Source of the DNA: Microbacterium sp. LWO12-1.2
GTDB taxonomy: Bacteria > Actinomycetota > Actinomycetes > Actinomycetales > Microbacteriaceae
Assembly (NCBI RefSeq): GCF_040675875.1
Contig: NZ_JBEGII010000001.1
Span: forward strand, 2,666,001-2,730,000
Length of the DNA: 64,000 nucleotides
Reading direction: 5' to 3'
The notes beneath the pieces were generated by a model. The model saw only the letters and a program-made list of their open reading frames with translations. It had not been told where the DNA came from and made no database searches. Below are positions 59,299 through 64,000 of the stretch, in pieces (positions within the stretch are counted from its first letter, which is position 1; each line of letters starts with the position of its first letter). Both the position numbers and the translations under genes were made by a program.

Positions 59299-60746
59299 TC
59301 GCCTGCTCCATCCGCGCGAAGGGGCAGTTCGCCGTCGATCCTCTGCGGCACGCCGTCCGGGTTCTCGTCTCGGAGCTCAGGCGGCAGAAGGCGCGCCGGG
59401 ACGTCTTGGAAGGTGACGGTGCGTTGGAACCGGTCGATCGCCGCGGTTCCGACCGACGTCGTGCTGCTGGTGGCTGCCGGATATGGCCCTCCATGATGCT
59501 GTGCGAAGGTGACGGCGACGCCCGTCGGCCATCCGTTCCACACGATCCGACCGCTGTGGTCCGCGAGCACCCCGAGCAACGCCTCGACGTCATCTTCGTC
59601 CTCCGCGTGCACGGTGGATGTGAGCTGTCCCCCGACCAGAGGGGCGAGCTGGGCGAGCTGCTCGGCATCGCGGTACTCGACCACCACGCTGGCGGGCCCG
59701 AACATCTCGCGTTCGAGAAGTTCCGGTCGTTCGAACAACGTGTCTGCCGAGATGCGCAGGAGCGTGAGCGGCGGCGCTGCCTCCTGCGAGGGACCTCCAT
59801 GCAGCAGATCGACGCCGGCAAGTGCGGCGAAGTCGTCGAGCGACTCCTCGAAGCCGCGACGGATGCCGGAGGTGAGCAGCAACGACGGCACGCTCTCTTC
59901 CGCCTCCGCCGCAGCGACGATGACCTCAGCAGCGCCCATCGGGACAACCAAGAATCCGGGCTTCGTGCAGAACTGGCCGCGACCGAGCGCCACCGACCCG
60001 AGATAGCCCTGCGCGATCGTCGATGCTCGACGCTCCCATGCGGCCTGCGTGACGAACACCGGGTTCGTGCTTCCCAGCTCGCCGAAGAACGGGATCGGTT
60101 CGGGACGCGCGGCGGCGATGTCGAACAGGGCACGACCGGCTGCTGTTGAGCCCGTGAAGGCGACCGCCTTGACCAGCGGATGCCGCACGAGCTCGACACC
60201 TTCTTGGTGCCCCTCCACGAGCGCGAAGCTGCCCGGCGGCAATCCAGCGGATTCCAGCGCCTCGACGACGATCTGCGCCGTCCGGCGCGCGAGACGCGGA
60301 TGCGCGGGGTGGGCCTTGTGGACAACCGGACATCCGGCTGCCAGGGCCGACGCGGTATCTCCCCCCGCGACGCTGAAGGCGAATGGGAAGTTGGAGGCGC
60401 CGAAGACGGCGACGACGCCGACCGGCCGAGCCGTGGACCGAAGATCTGGACGAGGCCCCATCGACCATGCGTCATCCGCATGGTCGATCGTCGCCCCGAG
60501 GCGCACCCCACGTGCGCTTTCATCGCCGAGAAGTCGCAGCTGGAAGATCGTGCGTGTCAGCTCACCCTCCAGGCGCGCCGCCGCGAGATGGGTCTCTTCA
60601 TGCGCGAGTTCGACCAGCTCGCGTCGGCCCGATTCGAGACCCGCAGCGATTGCGTGCAGTCCGCGTCTGCGGAGCGTCGGCGACGAGGCCCCGCGAGTTC
60701 GATGGGCTCTGTCAGCAGCCAGGACCGCTTCGTCGACGTCGATCAT
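59295..60746 (-). CDS. 2-oxoglutarate-semialdehyde dehydrogenase (NADP-type ALDH)
   Basis: This 483-residue aldehyde dehydrogenase belongs to the KGSADH-like branch: VFGASNFPFAFSVAGGDTASALAAGCPVVHKAHPAHPRL, catalytic-Glu segment PFFGELGSTNPVFV, catalytic Cys in LGRGQFCTKPGFLV, and the family-specific C-terminus WNGWPTGVAVTFAQHHGGPYPAATSSTTSVG. It oxidises 2-oxoglutarate semialdehyde to 2-oxoglutarate. I use the ATG at 60746 with GGAGG about 9 nt upstream; a longer frame to 60779 contains that site. Operon with the FAH-family gene, under the nearby GntR regulator. Confidence 0.87.
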   Translation of the reverse strand: MIDVDEAVLAADRAHRTRGASSPTLRRRGLHAIAAGLESGRRELVELAHEETHLAAARLEGELTRTIFQLRLLGDESARGVRLGATIDHADDAWSMGPRPDLRSTARPVGVVAVFGASNFPFAFSVAGGDTASALAAGCPVVHKAHPAHPRLARRTAQIVVEALESAGLPPGSFALVEGHQEGVELVRHPLVKAVAFTGSTAAGRALFDIAAARPEPIPFFGELGSTNPVFVTQAAWERRASTIAQGYLGSVALGRGQFCTKPGFLVVPMGAAEVIVAAAEAEESVPSLLLTSGIRRGFEESLDDFAALAGVDLLHGGPSQEAAPPLTLLRISADTLFERPELLEREMFGPASVVVEYRDAEQLAQLAPLVGGQLTSTVHAEDEDDVEALLGVLADHSGRIVWNGWPTGVAVTFAQHHGGPYPAATSSTTSVGTAAIDRFQRTVTFQDVPARLLPPELRDENPDGVPQRIDGELPLRADGAGE

Positions 60747-60802
60747 TTTTCCGGGCCTCCGCATCCATGTGGCATCCACGGAGCGTCAACGCCACATACG
60801 CA

Positions 60803-60816
60803 TTAATTCTGATTAA
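60803..60816. promoter_or_regulatory. candidate GntR operator upstream of the KGSADH gene
   Basis: TTAAT-TCTG-ATTAA is a perfect 5-bp inverted repeat in an AT-rich patch 57 bp upstream of the ATG at 60746 and 12 bp after the GntR stop. A related TAAT-C-ATTA dyad lies in the promoter of the solute-binding-protein gene at 61611-61619. Joint binding by the GntR protein is a guess. Confidence 0.35.
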
Positions 60817-60827
60817 AGCAGTATGCC

Positions 60828-61550
60828 CTATGCGTGACCCAAGTCAAACGGCGGTTCTCCGCTCGTCAGATCCTGGTCGGATTCCCGCAGTGCGTAGCGC
60901 ATCGCGGCCTCGGCGATCGGAACCGATCCCTGGCGGATCGCCTCGAGCACGGCCCGGTGGTCGGGGACGGGGTCGTGCCATCGCGCTCCGGGGTGGTGCT
61001 GGATGCGATTACGAGCGCTCAACGCGTGGATGACGACCGTATCGAGGCGCACGAACAGCTCGTTGTGCGTGGCACTGAGGATCAGGAGATGGAAGTCGAG
61101 GTCCGCCTCCGCCAGACGGTCGACGTTCTCTCCGGCCGCCTGGAATGCGGCAAAGGCACCGTCCAGCCTGGCCAGGTCCTCCGCGGTGCGGTGAGAGGCC
61201 GCGAGCCCCGCAGCGGCGGGCTCGATCGCATCGCGCAGTTGGGAGAGATCGACCAGGAGCTGGTCATCGTCACGCTGCGCCTCCCGGCGCCACATCATCA
61301 CATCCGTGTCGAGCAGCTTCCAGGACTCACGACTGGTCACGAAGGTGCCGCGCTTCTGCCAGGAGTCGATGAGCCCCTTCTCGCGGATCACGCGCAGAGC
61401 CTCACGGACGACGGACTTGCTCACGCCGAGTTCCGGCTCCAGAGCCTCGACATCGATGCGCGTTCCGGGAGGGTAGTCCCCCCGCACGATACGCAGGCCG
61501 AGTCGCTCCACGACCTCGCCGTGCAGTCCACGCCCCGGATACTCAGCCAT
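60828..61550 (-). CDS. GntR-family regulator, FadR/FCD subfamily
   Basis: This 240-residue regulator has an N-terminal winged helix (residues about 10-75, LRIVRGDYPPGTRIDVEALEPELGVSKSVVREALRVIREKGLIDSWQKRGTFV) and an FCD ligand domain with metal-binding residues in DLDFHLLILSATHNELF and PVPDHRAVLEAI. FCD-type GntRs commonly sense sugar acids. It lies between the KGSADH/FAH operon and the divergent ABC transporter, and probably controls both. Confidence 0.9.
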   Translation of the reverse strand: MAEYPGRGLHGEVVERLGLRIVRGDYPPGTRIDVEALEPELGVSKSVVREALRVIREKGLIDSWQKRGTFVTSRESWKLLDTDVMMWRREAQRDDDQLLVDLSQLRDAIEPAAAGLAASHRTAEDLARLDGAFAAFQAAGENVDRLAEADLDFHLLILSATHNELFVRLDTVVIHALSARNRIQHHPGARWHDPVPDHRAVLEAIRQGSVPIAEAAMRYALRESDQDLTSGEPPFDLGHA

Positions 61551-61595
61551 GGAGATCGACTCTAGCGGTCGAGGTTTGCCTTTGCGGACTCGTGC

Positions 61596-61672
61596 TTGTA
61601 TTTTCCATATTAATCATTATTATTCTACTGGGCGGGAACCCTCCGCCTCCCCCGCACTGATTTACAAAGGAG
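61596..61672 (+). promoter_or_regulatory. promoter and ribosome binding site of the ABC transporter operon
   Basis: TTGTAT (61596-61601), a 16-bp spacer and TATTAT (61618-61623) form a promoter in a strikingly AT-rich stretch. The dyad TAATCATTA (61611-61619) lies in the spacer and is a candidate operator. AAAGGAG (61666-61672) is an unusually strong ribosome binding site for this window. Confidence 0.55.
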
Positions 61673-61678
61673 TAAATG

Positions 61679-62935
61679 ATGTCTTCTCGTGCCGCACGAC
61701 GCCTGCTCACCACCGCAGGTGCGCTGGCCGCCGCGACGACCGTGATCGCCGGCTGCTCGTCTGGTGGTTCTCCCACCGAAGGCAGCGCCGGCCCCGTCAC
61801 CATCACACTCGCCGCCTCGACTCTGGGAGACCCCGGCCGCGGTCCCGGGTTGCAGGCATTGATCGATGATTTCAACGCCGACCAGGATGAGGTCAAGGTC
61901 GAACCGGCGTCGGTGCCGTACCCGACGTTCGGTCAGACCGTCCTCACCCAGCTCGGTGGCGGCGAAGGCCCCGACCTCATCCGATTCGACATGCCGGAGT
62001 TCGAAGCCGCGGCATCCGCCGGGCTCCTCGAACCACTCGACGAGCGGCTCGATGTCGACGCGCTGGATCTGCTGCCCGGTCCCGACAAGTACATGACGGT
62101 CGACGACCACCGCTACGGCGTGATCTTCGAGGCTGCCAACTACGGCCTGTTCTACAACGCGGATCTCATCCCGAACCCGCCGACCACATTCGACGAGTTC
62201 GTGCAGGTCGCCACCTCTACGACCTCCGGTGACGTCTATGGCCTGGCGTTCCGTCAGACGCAGGCCGAGGAGGCCGGGGTGTGGCAGGACATCTTCAACT
62301 ATGTCTACGGATTCGGAGGCGAGTGGTCTGACGGCGAGAAGCTCACGCTGAACTCACCAAAGGTAGTCGCCGGCCTGGAGGCGTTCCAGCAGCTCTACGA
62401 CGCCAACGTGATCCCCAAGGGCGCTGATGCCGCCACGTTCCGGAAGATGTTCGCGCAGGGCAAGGTCGGCATGGAGCTCAACAACGGCGGGTACGCGACC
62501 GCGACCGTCAACGCGAACCCGGATCTCAACTTCGACGTCGTCCGCATCCCGTTTCCCGTGGAGAAGCAAGGAGCACTCCTTGCCCCGATCGTCATCAACG
62601 GCAACAGCGCACACAAGGATGCGGCGATGACGTTCATCAACTGGCTCCTCGAGCCAGAGCAGCAGCAGCAACTGCAGAGCGTCCTCGGCGCGAGCAGCGT
62701 CGCAACGGTGACTGAGCGCAGCGCTGAGAGCCTGGCGGAGGCCCCGTACCTAGCCGTGCTCGATGAACTCACCGAGACCGGCGTCCCGCAGGTCGTGCTG
62801 GGGTTCGGCGCGGAGACTCCGGACATCCGCCGGATCGTGGTGACCGAGGTGCTCGCCGCGCTTCAGGGCACGCAGGACATGAAGACCGCGATGGATAAAG
62901 CCCAGGAGCAGGCGACAGCCCTCGTCGGCGGCTGA
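61679..62935 (+). CDS. ABC sugar transporter solute-binding lipoprotein
   Basis: This 418-residue substrate-binding lipoprotein has a signal peptide ending in the lipobox VIAGC, with Cys26 the lipidated residue. The mature protein has the family-1 extracellular solute-binding fold (VTITLAASTLGDPGRGPGLQALIDDFNADQDEVKVEPASVPYPTFGQ ... NYGLFYNADLIPNPPTTFDEF ... GAEVGMELNN-like segment reading GKVGMELNNGGYATATV). I pick the second ATG of the ATGATG pair, 6 nt after AAAGGAG. It probably binds a sugar or sugar acid oxidised by the neighbouring enzymes. Confidence 0.92.
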   Translation: MSSRAARRLLTTAGALAAATTVIAGCSSGGSPTEGSAGPVTITLAASTLGDPGRGPGLQALIDDFNADQDEVKVEPASVPYPTFGQTVLTQLGGGEGPDLIRFDMPEFEAAASAGLLEPLDERLDVDALDLLPGPDKYMTVDDHRYGVIFEAANYGLFYNADLIPNPPTTFDEFVQVATSTTSGDVYGLAFRQTQAEEAGVWQDIFNYVYGFGGEWSDGEKLTLNSPKVVAGLEAFQQLYDANVIPKGADAATFRKMFAQGKVGMELNNGGYATATVNANPDLNFDVVRIPFPVEKQGALLAPIVINGNSAHKDAAMTFINWLLEPEQQQQLQSVLGASSVATVTERSAESLAEAPYLAVLDELTETGVPQVVLGFGAETPDIRRIVVTEVLAALQGTQDMKTAMDKAQEQATALVGG

Positions 62936-63009
62936 CCGCGATGGTGGCGCGCCTCGCACGGCGCGCCACCATCATCCGCACACCCGAACCCTTCGAGAGT
63001 GAGAACGAA

Positions 63010-63930
63010 ATGAGCCAGGGGATCGCTCACAGACGCCGTCGTCGGCGCAGCCCGCTCGGCAGTCGGTGGACGCCGTACATCTTCCTTGCGCCGGCTGCGG
63101 CGTACATCATCCTGTTCCAGCTGGTTCCGTTGGTGCAGGAGATCTATCTGAGCTTCACCAAGACGAGCCTCCTCAACCCGTCCCACAGCGTGTGGGTGGG
63201 ATTCGACAACTACGTCGCCGCCTTCCAGAGCGACACCTTCCAGCAGACGCTCCTGGTGACACTGGTGTACGTCGTGGTGTGCGTGCTCGGCAGCGTCGGC
63301 ATCGGGCTGCTGGTCGCCCTGTTGCTGAACTCCCGCTTCCCCGGGCGCGGTATCGCCCGGGCATTGGTGACGATCCCCTGGGCGGCCCCCGGTATTGCGA
63401 TCGCCCTCATCGCGGTGTGGATGCTCAACGCGCAGTACGGCGTTCTGACACGCCTCTTGACGTCGTGGGGTATCGATGTCGGAGACAGCGGGGTTCTGAA
63501 CAACCCCGACCTGGCGCTCCCGGCGATCCTGATCACCACGATCTGGCAGCTGTTTCCCTTCACCGCGGTGGTGCTGCTCTCCGCCCTGCAGTCGGTACCG
63601 GAGGAACTCGTCGAGGCCGCACACATGGACGGCGCGAATCGATGGTGGAGCTTCCGAGTGGTGACCTGGCCGGTGATCAAGCCGACGGTCGGGCTCATCG
63701 CCGTGCTCATGGCCATCTGGTCGATCCGTCGTTTCGAACTGATCTGGTTGATGACCAGGGGTGGTCCTCTCGGGTCCACGCGCACTCTCGTGATCGATCT
63801 GTACTCCCAAGCCTTCGATTCGAAACAGCTCGGTATGGCCGCCGCGATCGGAATGGTTGGGATCGTCATCTCGCTCATCATCGTCGTCGGTGCGCGACTG
63901 ATCACCACCGCTGCGGAGAGGAACTCATGA
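63010..63930 (+). CDS. ABC sugar transporter permease (MalF-type)
   Basis: This 306-residue permease has six membrane helices (first PYIFLAPAAAYIILFQLVPLV) and the cytoplasmic EAA loop EELVEAAHMDGANRWWSFRVVTWPVIKPT (about residues 200-228) that contacts the ATPase. A cluster of basic residues (HRRRRRRSP) precedes the first helix. The ATG at 63010 follows GAGAGTGAG. It overlaps the second permease by 4 bp. No ATPase gene lies in the visible part; a shared MsmX-type ATPase is possible. Confidence 0.92.
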   Translation: MSQGIAHRRRRRRSPLGSRWTPYIFLAPAAAYIILFQLVPLVQEIYLSFTKTSLLNPSHSVWVGFDNYVAAFQSDTFQQTLLVTLVYVVVCVLGSVGIGLLVALLLNSRFPGRGIARALVTIPWAAPGIAIALIAVWMLNAQYGVLTRLLTSWGIDVGDSGVLNNPDLALPAILITTIWQLFPFTAVVLLSALQSVPEELVEAAHMDGANRWWSFRVVTWPVIKPTVGLIAVLMAIWSIRRFELIWLMTRGGPLGSTRTLVIDLYSQAFDSKQLGMAAAIGMVGIVISLIIVVGARLITTAAERNS

Positions 63931-64000
63931 AAACCCGTGCCCGTTTCGGCGTCACGTTCCGGATGCTTGCCGTCCTGGTCGTCCTCGGCGTGGTGGCCTT
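63927..64000 (+). CDS. second ABC sugar permease (MalG-type), N-terminal fragment
   Basis: Only the first 24 codons are in the window: a short basic N-terminus (MKTRARFGVTFR) and the start of a helix (MLAVLVVLGVVA). The ATGA overlap with the preceding permease and the usual SBP-permease-permease order make it the MalG-like partner. The remainder is beyond the window edge. Confidence 0.75.
   Translation, partial: MKTRARFGVTFRMLAVLVVLGVVA

Noticed and set aside
1..64000. Search for insertion sequences, integrases, prophage or toxin-antitoxin genes
   Set aside because: No transposase, recombinase or phage structural gene is recognisable. The XRE-membrane protein pair was considered as a toxin-antitoxin pair but fits a regulator with a membrane partner better.

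Overview
The window is GC-rich chromosomal DNA from an actinobacterium. The codon bias, the abundance of GGATGC/GCATCC words, the gene families and the many leaderless starts fit the Microbacteriaceae, most likely Microbacterium or a close relative. That placement is my inference from style; there is no rRNA here to settle it. I see no tRNA or rRNA gene, CRISPR array, insertion sequence or prophage. The content is mostly catabolic and transport genes in short operons.

Layout. (1) 1-2590: MFS sugar permease (cut by the window edge), ChbG/YdjC deacetylase and ROK repressor. (2) 2677-6454: a putrescine/aminobutyraldehyde locus (aldehyde dehydrogenase, divergent Lrp regulator, FAD amine oxidase, cupin). 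(3) 6491-11180, minus strand: solitary DNA methyltransferase, fused lipoate ligase, DUF1684 protein, alpha/beta hydrolase, CutC. (4) 11263-15378: MarR-MFS pair, BCCT transporter, acidic repeat protein. (5) 15553-23405: ddaH-rocD, an autoregulated membrane protein-XRE-oxidoreductase operon, and putA, so arginine derivatives, ornithine and proline all flow to glutamate. (6) 23642-27086: a cluster of unrecognised membrane-anchored proteins. (7) 27123-33168: thioesterase, GNAT, an etfB-etfA-cytochrome b operon with a repeat-rich N-terminal region, MarR, DUF1905. (8) 33263-39213: valine/branched acyl-CoA catabolism (mmsA, acyl-CoA dehydrogenase, mmsB, enoyl-CoA hydratase) and a thiolase. (9) 39254-47066: a sortase-assembled pilus locus (large LPFTG protein, LPFTG backbone pilin, class C-type sortase) with a response-regulator-like protein that lacks its phospho-acceptor aspartate. 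(10) 47818-58073: a pentose region, ROK repressor / xylA-xylB, and araD-araB-araA-galM under a LacI repressor. (11) 58153-64000: FAH-family dehydratase and ketoglutarate-semialdehyde dehydrogenase, GntR regulator, and the start of a sugar ABC transporter.

How it works together. Amino acids (proline, ornithine, dimethylarginine, valine, probably putrescine) and pentoses or sugar acids are funnelled to glutamate/2-oxoglutarate, acyl-CoA and the pentose phosphate pathway. Acyl-CoA dehydrogenase electrons go to ETF and, by inference, into the membrane through the cytochrome b encoded next to etfA. Several operators can be read directly: a 16-bp palindrome for the ara LacI regulator, a TTGTTG-N4-CAACAA site at xylA, a 17-bp MarR palindrome, and paired copies of one site around the promoter of the XRE operon.

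Most unusual features. A dispersed repeat with core CCTGAGCCTGTCGAAGG occurs both between genes and inside reading frames, where it adds Gly/Ser/Thr/Gln-rich inserts (putA, xylA, rocD and the cytochrome b gene, where it has become six tandem 24-bp units). The cytochrome b also carries three RRGLPRV-type motifs. At least thirteen genes share a -10-like hexamer ending exactly 6 nt before the start codon. Long hairpins with little or no U-tract sit between convergent genes and between pilus genes.
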